Source: Sanguinoderma infundibulare | Lineage: Eukaryota; Basidiomycota; Agaricomycetes; Polyporales; Polyporaceae | Assembly: GCA_032821775.1 (NCBI GenBank) | Contig: JAVLRN010000012.1 | Location: 186,001-250,000, forward strand | Direction: 5' to 3' | Length of the DNA stretch: 64,000 nucleotides | Part shown: positions 12,101-24,775 of the stretch, one piece after another | Position numbering within the stretch: the first letter of the stretch is position 1 | Layout: every line of letters starts with the position of its first letter | Notes under the pieces: model-generated | Databases searched by the model: none | Seen by the model: the letters and a program-made list of their open reading frames with translations, nothing else | Told to the model about the DNA's origin: nothing | Translations under genes and position numbers: made by a program

Positions 12101-15100
12101 CACATAGGGCATCCTTGCTGGCTGCTCCATCTCGTCAAACAAAACAAGATTCAATTCGCGACATCGAACAAACGCCATCCACAGTACAAAGATGGTACCA
12201 CACGATCCGAAACGGTCGCCACGAAGGCAACAGAAAACCAAAAATTATAATGCATCGTTGGAAGCCCTTGCACGACGAGCGTGCACACAGTGCCCAGCGT
12301 CCAACCCACTCTCGAACACGGACGGCCCAAGGCCGCGTTCCCCCGCATTCACCACCGTCCTATTAAGTTAGCTGTGGTCAATAGGAACCATTCAATCACG
12401 CGCATCCTCCAACCTCTGCTCCTCGGGGGTGACCCGCCACCACGTCCTGCTAAACATCGCCTGCCCGCACCCCGATAAACGAGGCAAATGGCGATGACCA
12501 AAAGAGCACCGGAGGCACGCATTTTCCCGAACGTGAATACCCGCCGTCAAGAACGCCAACCGACCCGCGTCCTCTCGCATGCCCACGAGGGGCTGCGCTC
12601 AGCAATCCGCTCGCCGCCTGTGCATCGCGCCCATCAACTCGACCCCGTCTTCCCGTCTGTAACACTCGCCAGCCCCACCGACGTACCGGAAAACACAGCG
12701 AAACCACAGCTCCTCGCCAGCTGCCCTACACTTCACCTCCGCCAAACTCCTCGCGCTCGAGACGGAAAGACACCGCCATGGAACACTCCACAACGACCGA
12801 CTGCAATGCCCAATACACAGATAAAACGAATCGCGTGTATACCCATCCTGCGAAATCGAGAACGAATCTCTGTTGGGACATCCCGTAGGAATCGCAACTT
12901 CGCTGGACAGCGGGCCGAGTCTGACATCGCTGCACAGGTCCGCGGCGGCGCGACCGCAACGAGGGAGAGAGCAAGGAAGGGCGGTACCAGGCTGCTGGGT
13001 CCGCAGAGAAGGGTCATCGCGGCGCCCGTGCTGTGGGTTTCTCGTGCTGAACCGAATGTAGGACGAACAAAGAGGAACTGAAGGACGCACGCAACAAACA
13101 GGTCTTCGCAGACATCGCTGAATAACAAGGATGCGCGGCGCTCGACTTTGGAATCCAGTGGCCCGGGGTGGGTGCGAATGCGCGTCTACTCAGTGCGCAT
13201 CTCCGCGAGACAAGGTCCGAATAGCTAATCATCTGAACGTGGTGGAGGCGGGGATGGTGCGCAACGGGTGATGAAGCCCACCTTCCTGTGGTGGAAGGGT
13301 AGGAGTTGGGGGCGGATGGGTGGGCGTGAAGGAGCTATACGTGCAGCAGGCGCGAGGCCCGCCACCGTACACCCGCTCCTCCCTGTGCGAAACTTCCAGG
13401 CCGATATAAAAAGGGCGCGCCTGCCCCTCAGACGTTTCCGGCTGAGCGCATGTGCACCCTGCTACTCTCCAAGCCAATCTGCTACACATTCTGATCTCTG
13501 CGTCTCCCTGTGTGTTCTCTGAAGTTCAGAGGGGAGATGACCGCTCCTGCATCCTAGTGCATGTGCGCCACGAAGCCAAGCTTCTTTCGCTGCGCGTGCC
13601 AGCGCTTCCAGATACCTGTCCCGCGAGACGAGAGGCTTGAGATGAGACTACCCGTCGCGCAGGACCACCTGCGGCGAGCCAAAGTCGGCGCAAAGTCGCC
13701 GGGGTTGAGGCACGACCCCCTCCCGCCCTACGGCCTGGAGAAGGCGTGCCCCTGGAATGAGTCGGAGACTCGGGACCCGTTGCGTTCTGTACGAATGCTC
13801 GGCTACTCCGAAGAGTGGGAGTATGCGCCGTGAGAGCATATACGAAAACATAAAGCAGAAAACGAGGCACTAGTCGTAGGATCAAGAAAGGGAGCAATGG
13901 AAGGCAGGTGGACCTGTAAAGGTCTGTTCGTGGCCAACGTGCTGGAGACTGCCCCGGGGGATATGCCACAGCGCGATGTGCGTGACCTGCTCGTCCTCTA
14001 CATATGTCTCAAAAAGGTCCCGCGACGCTTCCCTAGTGCTCGCGAACGAAGTCAGCGCGGACGGAGAGGGATCTCGCGCGTGCCGGCGTCACTTTCCTTC
14101 TCTGCTCTGGCCGAACCATCCGTGGAGCACGCGGATGAGGGTGCTCTGTGTGTAACGGGCATGGGAGTGGACAGAAACAAAGGCAGGGTCCCGAAGTGAC
14201 ACTAGCGGAGATCTGGTTGTTCTCCCCGGCCAAGCGCCGACTGGGGCTCGGACGCGAAGCACGTACCGAGGAGGCGATAGAAAGGCACGATAGAGGAGTC
14301 AATGCAGGCAAGGGAGTGGATGTGGCAAACGGAACAGACACCAGACGGACTTGCAGGATCCAGACGACGTGAATGTGCGCACCTGGACGCCAAATGGCTT
14401 CGAATATCGAGGTGGCATTGCTCGACCACACGGGGCTCCTCTCCCATAGAGCAAACATCCCGGAGCAGAGCTTGAACACGAGCGGGTCCATGTAGAACTT
14501 AGGGTTAGATTTCACTCTGGGTTAAAGAGTGGAAGATGTGGCTGGGGCGGCGCGTGTGCGACTAGGAGAGCGATACCTCCGTCCGAACGAGGACTTGGAG
14601 CGTTGGAAGCCATGGGAAGAGCGCAGAGAACAGAACGGAGAGAGAGGGCAGAGGGCGGAGAGCAGCCGAACCATGCGCCAGTCGTCCCGCGTCGTCGTCG
14701 AGGCCAGGTCGTCGCTCGCTCCCAGCCACCGCCCGCTCGTCTTATACTCCGGTTGGCGCCCGGTAAACAAACGCGTCAACACCAGCCACACCCGTGTCCC
14801 TCACGTGCCGCTTCGGCGCTTCCGCTTCATGCCTCAGCCAACCGGCAACGACCCGCTTTCATGGACCCCACCGCACCCGCTGGGGAAGGGAAGAGTGGTC
14901 GAAGGCTCGTCGCAGGCTTTCGAGCGTAGGATGTAAGTAGAGGGGGAAAGAACGTGAATATCATGGGCTCGGAGGCCGAGTACATATACCCATGCAGACG
15001 CGAATAGAAGATGTCCCAATCTGACAGTGGGACGAGAGACACCAAAACGGGAGCTCACAACGTCATGATGTCAGACTCTGCCCCCGCGGCCGGCTAGTCC

Positions 15101-15167
15101 GTCGTCGTATATATCCTTTATCGAAAAATGCAACGCACGTCACACTGGCTTCAAACAAAAGCCCCAC
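12101..15167. other. unassigned part of the left arm
   Basis: Collinear with 40,232-43,298 in the right arm at very high identity. Several frames of 100-200 codons overlap each other on opposite strands (for example 12488-13081 plus and 12733-13128 minus; 14033-14515 minus and 14529-14936 plus). None shows a domain that I recognise. Splicing or non-coding transcription may account for the conservation, or it may simply reflect recent duplication. Confidence 0.4.
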
Positions 15168-16283
15168 TTATGTTAGCCAACACTGACCCGTGCCATTCAT
15201 CGCCTGTAATTCCGAGCTCGATTGAGTAACAGAACCGGGTTGGATTCCAGAGCGACAATCGTATAGGCAACTGCCATGTAGGTACAGAGGCAGCGACAGT
15301 AACGACAAACGGACGTGCGCGGTAACTCTCGAAGACCACTGCAGCGTACGAACACTCAAGTAGCCGCGCACAGGAGACCTGCAGCTGACGTCAACGACTA
15401 TTGAGACACGCCAAAGGAAGAACGACTCGCCTGCTCGAACGCTGTCATCGGACCTGGCCGGTGTGGCTGTTGCAGAGCGTCTTGGCGCGGTTGATGTCAG
15501 GACCATGACCAGCAAGGGTAGAAAGGTATCGCATTGCACGCGCTGCGGGCGGGGAGTACAGGAACTTCGACGAAATGCATCTGGAAGCGGACGGGAGACG
15601 GGATGACGTTCCGTAGAGCGGAGAGGTTGGCGTCGGGACCACCGGGAAGACAAGGAGGAACCGATTTCGGAAGTCCCATCGCATACGCCAGAGTACAGCG
15701 GGGCGGGGAACTGCGACGAAGGAGGATCCATCGAGAGACAGAGAAGAGGTAGGACAGATGCGGCGGCGGAGGTGGGAGGATGGAACGAGCGTATGCAGGT
15801 ATTGTTTTCGCGCGTCAGGAGCGCCATGTGAGATGACAGATAGAGCGAAGTTGCGAGAAACGATGTCCAAGTGTCCAAGAAAGCGCGCATATATGAGAAT
15901 CTAAAGGTCCGGGATGTGGAAAGACCAGAAGCACGGGATCCAAGCGAGAATAAATAGAGGCGGGGTATATCGTGTCCTGGGGGTATACGTGTGTGCTTTG
16001 TTGGGTATCTGAATACGGTACCAGACTGAGAAGGATATGTCGAAGATTTTCTTGCGTGAAGGAGGATGAGGAGAAACCCAGAGACGGGAAGCGCAGACCA
16101 GAGAAACGAGGACGCAAGAAGGGAGCAGAAACCGAAGCCAAGGGAGCAACATAACGAAGACAAGGATAGTCGCCTAGTCGTTCCTAGACAGACGGCCAAC
16201 GAACGGCGGCCCGCCAAAGGCAGGCTCAGCACGAACGAAGGGAACGTCGTCCGTCCGATGACTGGCAGACTCCGGCGCTGCAC
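15168..16283 (-). other. 371-codon open frame of unknown meaning, left arm
   Basis: The frame is open for 371 codons after an in-frame TAG, in both arms. The region is Ser/Arg/Pro/Leu-rich, begins with GTG rather than ATG, and shows no domain. The sequence just before it reads as an acceptor (GCCCTTAG), so it could be a downstream exon of the 16412-17440 gene, or a chance frame in GC-rich DNA. Coding status is open. Confidence 0.25.
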
Positions 16284-16411
16284 CTAAGGGCGAGCGCTGA
16301 GAGCGCTGCCGCTAAAGGGATCGCCTGGAGCAAGAGCCACGCATTCGAGAGAACGCCGACAGAAGGCGGCTCCGCCGAAAGGCAGGCCGAGGCCAACTGG
16401 ACGAGTCGCGA

Positions 16412-17440
16412 TCACCAAGGGGACCAAGGACTGAAGGGATCGTCGTCGTCGTCGGGGAACGACGTCCGGCCAAGGCGGTGGGCCTTGACGGGCGAAAGCA
16501 GGAGGGGGGTGAGCGGGATGATTGGGTCCCGCACCAGCGGCTTCCACATCCGCCGCAACCCTCGAGGCGTCGTCGGAGGCGACACCGTGCACGCGCCACC
16601 ACAGCTAGCACGCAACTTCTGGAAGGCGGACTGGACCCGAGGGGCTTGCGGCGGAACAGGTTGCGGCTGGCGGACGTTCCGGCAGAACGACGGCATTGTT
16701 GGCTGGGTCGGCGGGGCAGCGTATACCAGAGGGGCAGGGAGAATATCCTCCATCTGCTCCTCGAGCGGAGCAGGGAGGATGTCCTCCATGGCCGCGGGTC
16801 CGTTACTGGGCTGAGAAAATGCCTCGTGGATGTTCTTGTGGACCTGCTTCTGACGCTGCGCGTAAGTCCGCATTTTGGCCTGCTTGTAATGCGCCTGCCG
16901 CCGGGCTTGAAGCGGCGGCGGGATGCGGACGGGCCGCGCCGGCTGAGGGGGCGGGGGAGGTTGGGAGGGACGGAACAGGAGAGCGAATAGAGGCTGGCAC
17001 GGGGTCGTCAGGGCGAGCTTCCTGCGCTGGCAGCGTACGACGGAGTCGACGCGCTCACGGCGACGGCGGAGCTTCTGGAGTTCTTGGCGAGACGCCTTGA
17101 GCTCCTGCGTGAATCGCTGTAAGCCCCGTCTGAAACAGTAGCAGGGATCGACGAACCTTGGTGAGCATGCCCGAGGAAGTGTGCTTCCCATGCGTGGCGA
17201 CTCGGAGTGCCCTCCGAGCGCGAAGACGGAGCTGACCGAGCGTTGAGCGCGATGTGTGGGGTGCGGTGGACAAAAAATTGATGAACATACCTTCGCGTCG
17301 CCCTGGTAGCCGAGAACGCTGGCCTTGGCGGTGTTCCCGAGGAAAGAGGCCTGGTTGAGAGCGTAAGGACTAGTAGCGGGAATGGGCTTGCAGATGGTAC
17401 TCACGATTTTCTTGAACAAGGTCTGGATGATGCCGGACAT
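16412..17440 (-). CDS. unknown two-exon gene with MEDILPAPL repeat, left arm copy
   Basis: Exon 1 (17440-17291) encodes MSGIIQTLFKKIVSTICKPI and on to LGYQGDAK, ending at a GTATGT donor. The intron of about 175-186 bp ends at an AG near 17,117 or 17,105. Exon 2 runs to the stop at 16412, giving roughly 280 residues. Visible features are a charged Arg/Glu/Lys segment that may form a coiled coil (QELQKLRRRRERVDS), Pro-rich spacers, a duplicated MEDILPAPL motif 12 residues apart, and a C-terminus DDDDDPFSPWSPW. No known family recognised. Differences from the right-arm copy are mostly amino-acid changing (at least five replacements against two silent sites in exon 1), so purifying selection is not evident. 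Confidence 0.45.
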   Translation of the reverse strand: MSGIIQTLFKKIVSTICKPIPATSPYALNQASFLGNTAKASVLGYQGDAKVCSSIFCPPHPTHRAQRSVSSVFALGGHSESPRMGSTLPRACSPRFVDPCYCFRRGLQRFTQELKASRQELQKLRRRRERVDSVVRCQRRKLALTTPCQPLFALLFRPSQPPPPPQPARPVRIPPPLQARRQAHYKQAKMRTYAQRQKQVHKNIHEAFSQPSNGPAAMEDILPAPLEEQMEDILPAPLVYAAPPTQPTMPSFCRNVRQPQPVPPQAPRVQSAFQKLRASCGGACTVSPPTTPRGLRRMWKPLVRDPIIPLTPLLLSPVKAHRLGRTSFPDDDDDPFSPWSPW

Positions 17441-18579
17441 GACGAATAGATGTGTAGCGATCGAGGCAGATAGCGAAGGACAATACAAAATAAAGCAGAG
17501 TAGAGGCTGGTAGCAGGCAGAGAGCAGTGATAACACTAGATAGAGGTACTGGTAGCAGGCAGAGAGTAGCGGTGACGTTGAGAGAGATGGGAGAGCGGCA
17601 AAGACAGCGGGGTCACAAATGCGCGGGTTTAAATGAGGATACTGGGGCTGACGTTGCGGGGCCCAGCGATCTCAGGCTGACCTGGGGTGGACATGTTAGC
17701 CTTCGTCATTCGTGGTTCAAAGTGATCGACCAACCATGCTTCAGAAGTCATGACATCATTCGACGAGAGGCTGGGCTTGTGAAGGTCCTGTTAGCCTCTG
17801 CCGATCCCGTCAGCCTTCGTCGCGACCACTCGTCAGCGCGTCAGCCCCTTGCGCGGAGCAAAACGCCGTAGCAGGAAAGCGACGAGCGAGCAAGCGTTCG
17901 CTTTCAATCAAGCCTTGAGGCTAGCTGACGTTGTCCTTTAAGCTGGGCTGCTCCCATAAACGCGATTTCCACTTCGTAAAACCTGAGCGGCGAAACATTA
18001 CCGAAAGAAAAAGCTCTGCAATTGCGCAACTGTATGGCTTACCTTTAGGGTCCGTGAGTCGTCGACGGCAGAGCCATCTCAAATATATGTCGATTGCCGC
18101 CAGTAAGCCTAATCGCATCATTCGCTACGAGAACGCGTGTCGGGACGGTTGACTCGCGGCGGAGGTTAGGTTAAAGCAGCGAGGTGGAGACGGCTCGTAC
18201 AAGATTGCAGACTTGTTGACCATAGACGACCCTACAAGCGACAGGCACGTTAGAAAACTGTCCTAGGAGAAACAAAACATGACACTAACAGAGCGTCGGT
18301 ATTTTCAGGTGCCTTGCATGCATACCTCCACTGAATATTGATCTTTTCGAGCCAGTCGCTCTCATAGAACCTGTCGTCGCGTGTCAAAACGGACATGAAA
18401 CCTAGTCAAGCATATGGCGTATAAAACCGAGCCTTACATACCGTGAGGACCAATTCACGGCTAGCCCACATGCCTATAGCCTACACCCAGTGGCTCACCA
18501 CGCTTAGCGAATGAGATTTGCATGCCGCGCTCAGATGGTCGTTTCATGCTCTGCGTCGAGCAGAGCCTTGAATTCTGGG
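17441..18579. other. inner part of left arm, upstream of the unknown gene
   Basis: It contains the promoter side of the 17440 gene, with CTCTCTGCCTGCTACCAG-like repeats read on the minus strand near 17,505-17,575. Beyond 17.9 kb the arms diverge progressively. No gene is recognisable. Confidence 0.4.
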
Positions 18580-18772
18580 CCCTGAGAGTTGAAACCGAGG
18601 AACGCGATGCAGACCGGCATGACTGGCCGTCACCAGAAGATATCCGCTTCATGAAGGTCGAGAGGCAGGTGGGGACAGCGGTGACGTCGAGCGCGCCGAG
18701 GAAACCGCAGACTATGGGTGTGGTAAATGATAGCCAGAACGTGGATTCGTTGGCGGGCGCGTCGGAGGACAT
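18580..18772 (-). pseudogene. truncated start of a DHA2-type MFS transporter, left arm
   Basis: Starting at ATG 18772, the frame reads ESTFWLSFTTPIVCGFLGAL, matching the N-terminus of the intact exporter at 29618-31749 (STFWLSFTAAIVCNFLGAL). After helix 1 it jumps to a block equivalent to RPVMLTCIAFLA of the intact protein (PVMPVCIAFLGF, in another frame), so most of helices 2-3 is gone. The rest of the gene is absent. Confidence 0.7.
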
Positions 18773-18790
18773 CACCGGAAAGCGAACTGG

Positions 18791-20096
18791 TAAGCACAGG
18801 GTAAGCAACAGAATCGGGCGCCGAAACAGCCCGACCCAGTGAGTGCGGGTCAGGGGAGACGTGCCTTCGCGCTTGGTGTGGCGCTCTCTCCTCACATAGG
18901 CGCAGACATGCCGTGCAGAAAGGATGAGGCGTTGATGGAGGGGGCGGCCTGAAAGCGCACAATGGATGGGAGGCATTCTGCCCCACTGCCACGAGACAGA
19001 AGCTTGAGAGTTCCTGACAACATCATATGGAGGACGGTCTTCCGGGAGAGATGGGACCGAAACTAAATTTCAAATATACGGACTGGCTCGCAACCTGTAG
19101 TATGTGAAGCGAGGAGGAGTTCGCAAGATGGTCATTCAAGCGAAGACTCGGGAGGAGTGTCGCGGGAAGGGACGGGTTGCCGAGTGGCAGTGTGGGTAAA
19201 AAAGATAGCGGGCATCTCCGACTCGACCGGCGCCAGCGCGGGCGCATCTCACTCTTGTCTCTTTGACACCTTCTTGCGCCCGGGCCTTCCTTTCCTCGTC
19301 GACAGGCGTGGTGCACTTGCAGACGAACAGCCATCAGGTGAACATCTGATAGCTGCGGTCAGATGTCCACCCAATTGTTCGTGCACTGACAGGGGGATGC
19401 ACTCGAACTCGCGCCTGGAAGTGCGAACGGCGACTAAGTAATACTGGTGTGTCTTGTTGTCTAAATCATGGCCGGCACGAGTTGAATTCTTGTAGGATAG
19501 ATTGAAGTTGAAGGAATTCAGACAAGCTCGGTTGGGTTTGAGATTACCAGTGCTGCATAGGTATGCTGATTCTTCGCACTATACTTAGCCCCGCTGACAA
19601 ACTCGTCATCGCCCTTTGGTGATTTTTCCGTCAAAGACATCAAGTTCGTAGGCCCCGTGGCATGCATCACTGGTCAATATCGTTATCCAAATACCTGACG
19701 CGTCCAACCCATGCGGCATGTACTGTACGTCGGTTGATTACATATTCTCGTGGTGGGGTCTCACTGCTTCCTTCGGTCAGGCATCCCGCTGGGCGAGACT
19801 GAGCGGCACTTCCCTTTGAATTCCCGCTCCATCTCCCAGCATCTCTGGCTTCGGAACTAACTAAATGCGAAGATGATCCTTCCCACACCGTCTGACCTCG
19901 ATGCCGCCTGATCCGGCCTACCCAGAGCTGGCATGACGCAGATGACTATTGCGTTCCCGCGGTGAGGTTTCTGTAGTTTTCACAATTGATTGTCTGCCAT
20001 CTGAGACGCCTTTCATGTCACAGCTGGGAGAAAGTTCGGGTGGCATGACCTAAAAGTGCAGCCCCACCGGTTTCCTCGCCACCACCGACATCCGCC
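18791..20096. other. intergenic, left end of the loop
   Basis: No gene recognised between the inner end of the arm and the hydrolase. Frames at 19,023-19,334 (minus) and 19,157-19,441 (plus) overlap and carry no motif. Confidence 0.4.
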
Positions 20097-21528
20097 ATGG
20101 CGTACCGTACGACAACCTTCAAGAAACCATTCCCCTCGCTAACGTTGGCTCACGAGCTGCTGTTCGTCGGCAAATGCTACATTCCAGAGACGACGAACCT
20201 AGAGGGAGTGACTCTCCTGTTCTTCCACGCTGCAGGCTCTCGTGAGTCCCCAATTCCATTCCCCTACCCATGTTAAGGCACCATGTGGTGTCACGGACCG
20301 GACGTAGCCGCTGAAATGTCTCCCGATCTCTTCCCGCTGAAGATAAGGAGTCTTTCGAGCCCATCATTGCGCACTTGTTCACCTTGCAAGGTCGCGATGG
20401 CGCGCCGATTGTCCGAGAAGCTTGGTCTTTTGACATGCAAAGCCACGGAGAAGCAGGAGCGACGAACAACAAAGTTCTTGGAGAGACAACGCTTTGTGGG
20501 TCCATCGTTTTCTGTTCAGAAGGAATCGTGCTTCATCATATTCAATGTATCGTCTTGACAGCCGTTAACGAGTGGACGCATGGCTTCAAGGCGTTTATCA
20601 ACGGCAACGACGGGTTGCGGGGCCACAAGCTGGTGCCTGTTGGACACTCGCTTGGGGCGAGCATGATGTGCGCCTGACGAATGTCACGAACATAATTGCC
20701 ACTGACTGAACACGCACAATCAGTATCCTGGCTACGATGGAAGGCACGCTGCCCCCTGTCAAGTTCCAGTATGCCATTATCGTCGAGCCGGCGTTGGTCA
20801 CCCAGGAGGCTTGGGACCAGAACACAGAGATGTGCGTCGGCGCGCTGGCGCTGACGTCCAAGATCGTGATGAAACGGCGTGATACATGGGACAACCGCGA
20901 GGAGGCGAAGAAGTACTTCCAAGCACGCTTGCCCTGGAGCGGATGGGACCCTCGCGTCGTCGAACTGTATGTGGTGCGTGCATCAACCTCTCCATTCGCA
21001 TCGGGGTGGCGCGACAGGATGAGATGCTGATGGAGTCATGCAGCAACACGCGCTTGTCGAAGTAGAAGGGAGCGGAGAGAAGTCGGGGAAGGTGACACTT
21101 GCTTGCGCCAAGATCCAGGAGAACGCTGCGTTCTGCGAGAGCCGATCTCATTTAATCGCCGTCGCCTGGCTTCCGAAGCTCGCTGCCTCAACCCCTGTCC
21201 ATGTTGTCCTTGGAGAACGACTCGACATTGTGTGAGTACGTTTCAGTGGCGATGTGCGTTTAGTAGCTGACACCTCGTGATGGATGGGTGGCGTTGGGTG
21301 TGAAGACCTGAGTTCTGTCATCAGTCGGTGATTGGCCTGAAGGAGATTGCATCCATTCAGACAGTGTCGGACGCGGGCCACTTCGTGAGCGCTTTCCATT
21401 ACTGATGCTCGCTTGAAGTCTTGTCTCACTCGGACTGGATGCAGGTTGTGCAAGAGAACCCGAGGGGCCTTGGGCTTGCCCTGGGGCAGATCATATCTGG
21501 AACCGTCTCGCCGCGGTCGGCACTGTGA
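20097..21528 (+). CDS. alpha/beta-hydrolase
   Basis: Serine hydrolase of the alpha/beta fold, with about six introns, starting at MAYRTTTFKKPFPSL. It has an early strand ending in LLFFHAAGSHKESFEP (the HAAG oxyanion-loop type), the nucleophile elbow GHSLGAS, an acid candidate in VVLGERLDI, and the catalytic His in VSDAGHF, ending in LGLALGQIISG...SAL. Order and spacing of the triad are as expected for about 330 residues. The exon between TTLC and AVNEWTHGF needs one more intron. Substrate unknown; comparable fungal proteins are annotated as general hydrolases or as tailoring enzymes. It lies 0.8 kb upstream of, and in the same direction as, the P450. Confidence 0.8.
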
Positions 21529-22330
21529 ACCATGAGGAGAAAGATCGAGCAGTGTGGGATCGGTGGCTTCCATTACCTTGGCGAAGACGGTAACGAGCCG
21601 ATTGCTGAAATGCAAGTGAGCAGTGAGACTTCCAAAGCGGGAATGTGCCGCATCACCGGTGTTGGCTGGGCGGCGCGCCGGTCTCGGACTCTCGGGAACT
21701 CGCCCTCCAATAGGTTTTCACGCCAGGCTGCCCTGACGTCTTCTCCGGCGTCAGGCACATCAAACGATCGGCATCGCGAGTCAATTAAGGCGAGTGGCTC
21801 GGAGGTATCAGAATACTGATTCGGCAAAGAGTGAGCGGTGCTCCGCCTTCTTGTCTGTTCCTTCTTCTGCTGTGATGAGTGGCGAGGCCAGAGCGAGAGA
21901 TGCGAGCGAGAAACGGTAATACATAATTGATGGACGGCCTCTCTTCAAAACGCGTTGTTTTCCGTCCGAGATCGGGTTTCACATGTCTTCCGCGAGGTAC
22001 GAAAGCTGACCGAAGTCTGGAGCGCTAAGCCACAAATCTACCATCTCCAATAGTGACGTGGATTCAGCTACGATGAGTATCCAAATGCTAGATCAGGTAC
22101 ACTTCCTACGCCATCAAGTGATAGTTGGAGCTGCGAAGGACACTGCGAACCCGTCAGTAGCAGTAGCGCTTGCCTGATAAAGCCCACTCCCACATCGGCG
22201 CCGGTGTGCTTCTTTCCGAACGCTCCGGTCCTGACGCCACGCAGGAGAAGGCTTGTGGGACCGGTACCACCCACCCTTTCTCCTCATCTTCCAATTCACC
22301 ACAACTGACCGCGAGTATTGGGCCGTCAAC
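21529..22330. other. intergenic, P450 promoter region
   Basis: No gene recognised. This stretch must hold the terminator of the hydrolase gene and the promoter of the P450 gene. I see no clear TATA box. Confidence 0.4.
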
Positions 22331-24643
22331 ATGAGCTTGTCCTCGCAGATGGTCATGATCTGCGTCTACGCAGCTCTCGTACGTTGTCGTTCCCGTCCTT
22401 TCCTTTTCCATACTCTGATCTGAGTCACTGAAAATCAACTTCTTCCCAGGTCGCCCATCAGGTCTTCAGGCGGTACGAGACGTACTCGGTCGCCGTCCAT
22501 TCTGCCCTTCTCCTTGGTCCGCCGGGTGTTATTGGGACAGCGTTCTGGACGCTCGGCCGTCCCGTTCCAGAAATACCCACACTCGGCGCAGTCCTCCTCC
22601 TCTTCGGAACGTACTTCGGAGCCCTCGGGGCGTCCGTGATCGCCTACAGGCTCGCGCCGTTCCACCCGCTCGCGCCCTTCCGCGGGCCAGTAGCTTTGCG
22701 GACGTCGAAGCTCTGGATGGCCGCGGGCGCTGCAGCGGGCAAGGAGTGCTTCGTCGTGAAGGCGCTGCACGAGCAGTACGGTGACGTTGTTCGGACCGGT
22801 GAGCGCAGGCAGTAGATCTTTCCCGTGGGAACATGTGTTTGACAGCGTGCATTGTGATTATCACAGGTCCGAACGAGCTCTCGATACGAGATCCGTCTGT
22901 TATTAATCGCCTAATGGGTCCGTACGGTCTACCCAAGGGCCCTAGTGCGTCTTTCGCTGGACATGTCAAACATTTGACTGACATTTCACATTCCCGGGCT
23001 CTCGGCTGCAGACTACTTGGGGATGACACTGACGCACGACGGCCTGCCCATGGTCGGCATCCAGGACATAGAAGAGCACTTGCGGCGGCGAAGATCGTGG
23101 AATCGGGGGCTAAACTCGGCCGCGTTGAAGGAGTATGAACCTTTAATGGCCGGAAGAGTAGCCGAGCTGGCTCGGATGCTGCCGACCTTACAGGATGGGA
23201 TCGTCCGTCTCGACGAGCAGTTCGCTCAATTCTCGTAAGAGTATTCGCCTGCCTATTTCCGTTTCCATCTCGCTCATCCTTGCCTCGAAAGACACAAGCT
23301 CATGAGCGACATGGCGTGAGCGGACTAGAAGGTTATAAATGTATTTCTCGTCTCACATGTTCACTGATAGGTTCGGAGAAAACTCGAAGGTTATGGAAGG
23401 AGACCAAAAGAAGTTCTGGTCCCTGCTTGACGACAGTGTTGTGTACGTACTGCCCCGTCGTCCTCCAACTCAGTGCGGTGCTCACCATGACGTCGCATTC
23501 AGCTTCGCAGCGTTTTTCTCTCACGTTCCATGGCTTGGATTTTATGTGATGCTCATACCACTCGTCGCCGCGCCCCTCCAAACGTTTCTTAATCGCTGTA
23601 GAGAGTTCGCAATTAAGCGAATGATCCAAGGTTCCGAGAAGCGGGACCTTTTCTATTACCTGGTGCGCACACATTTTCTCGCCGTCACATGCCACCATAT
23701 AGACGTAAAGTCAGAACCATGAAGACCTACCAAACAAACCTTCGCCGCCCATACACCAGCTGGTCGATGACGGCGTGCTCGCGATCGTGGCGGGCTCGGA
23801 CACGACCTCGACCGCCCTCACCTGCCTATTTTATTGTCTCCTTACGCACCCAGAAACCTATGCCGCGCTCGTGTCAGAAGTAGACAGATGTTATCAGGAC
23901 GGCGAGACCACGTTGAACACCTCGTGTCACGGAAAGCTACCGTATTTGGACGCAGCGATGTACGGCCACCCTTCCGCAGTACTGGTCGATCCACAAAGTA
24001 GCGTACTCACGCCTTGCCTTTCTTCCTCTGATAGCAACGAATCCCTGCGCTTGTTTCCCCCCGCCCCAAACGGAAGTCTGCGGCAAGTTCCACGGAACGA
24101 GGAGGGAGTCCATGTAGGATCAATGTACGTACAATGTGCTCTTCGCGGGCGGCCGCCCGCCTCCCCACACACGCTGATTCTGATTCGTGCTGCTGCTGTT
24201 CATGGGATTTGGGAAGCTTCATCCCGCCCGGCACAGCGGTATGCTGTCACGTCTACTCGATGCACCTCGACCCGCGCAACTTCTCCTTCCCCGACGTGTT
24301 CTGGCCAGAACGATGGCTCATCGCCTCTGGGAAGATCAAGTCCGCGACGGTGCGCCACGACGGCGCGACCGCGGAGAAGGCGCACTGGGAGGGTTTCAGC
24401 TTTGACGCCTCGACGCTGAACCACAACGAGGCCGCCTTCATCCCGTTCTCGTACGGCCCCATGAACTGTGTGGGAAAGAACTTTGCCATGGCGGAGATAC
24501 GCATGGTGGCGTGCACGCTCCTGCGGCAGTTCGAGATCGGGCTGCCGGACGGATGGGACCCGGCAGAGTTTAGGAGGGGGTTCAAGGATTATGGGATCGC
24601 GTCGCGCCCGCGGCTTCCCGTGACGATTAAGCGCAGAGGTTAA
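22331..24643 (+). CDS. cytochrome P450 monooxygenase
   Basis: Membrane-anchored heme-thiolate oxygenase. The N-terminus has up to three hydrophobic helices (MSLSSQMVMICVYAALV; AVHSALLLGPPGVIG; LGAVLLLFGTYFGALGASVI) before the Pro-rich hinge. Key motifs: I-helix AIVAGSDTTST, K-helix ExxR as NESLRLFPP, PERW, and the heme loop FSYGPMNCVGKNF with the Cys ligand. Around ten introns splice cleanly by eye (for example R T|G P N, K G P|Y L G, D A A|I N E S, V G S|I F I P). The frame is then continuous to the stop TAA at 24641, so the enzyme looks functional. Topology resembles fungal CYPs with three N-terminal helices, but I do not assign a CYP family. It converges with the DUF6534 gene, 132 bp apart. 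Confidence 0.88.
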
Positions 24644-24775
24644 AGGCTGCATGTGTGATGTTTAAGGACGCGGCGACACCGTACAATATGATACATCGCG
24701 ACTGTGATATCCTATGCGAACGCTATAATAATATACGACCTGACGAAACGACATGATCTCGAACGTGCGCGCATC

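Larger units (their letters stand above)
8681..18790 (+). repeat. left arm of a ~10-kb inverted repeat
   Basis: The reverse complement of this segment is found at 36556-46549. Paired coordinates add up to 55,230-55,233 from the outer end to about 11.7 kb, and to 55,399 from about 12.15 kb to 17.9 kb, so the left arm is about 166 bp longer in between. At the inner end the sum is about 55,346. The outer end is at 8681 (CCTGTGGCGCACTAG), paired with 46549. The inner end is at 18790, paired with 36556. The middle (12-17.9 kb) is nearly identical between arms. The outer 1 kb and the last 0.8 kb on the inner side differ clearly more. Confidence 0.95.

Noticed and set aside
12488..13128. Long overlapping frames on both strands (197 and 131 codons) as genes
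   Set aside because: They overlap each other, have no recognisable domain or convincing splice structure, and conservation is explained by the recent arm duplication.
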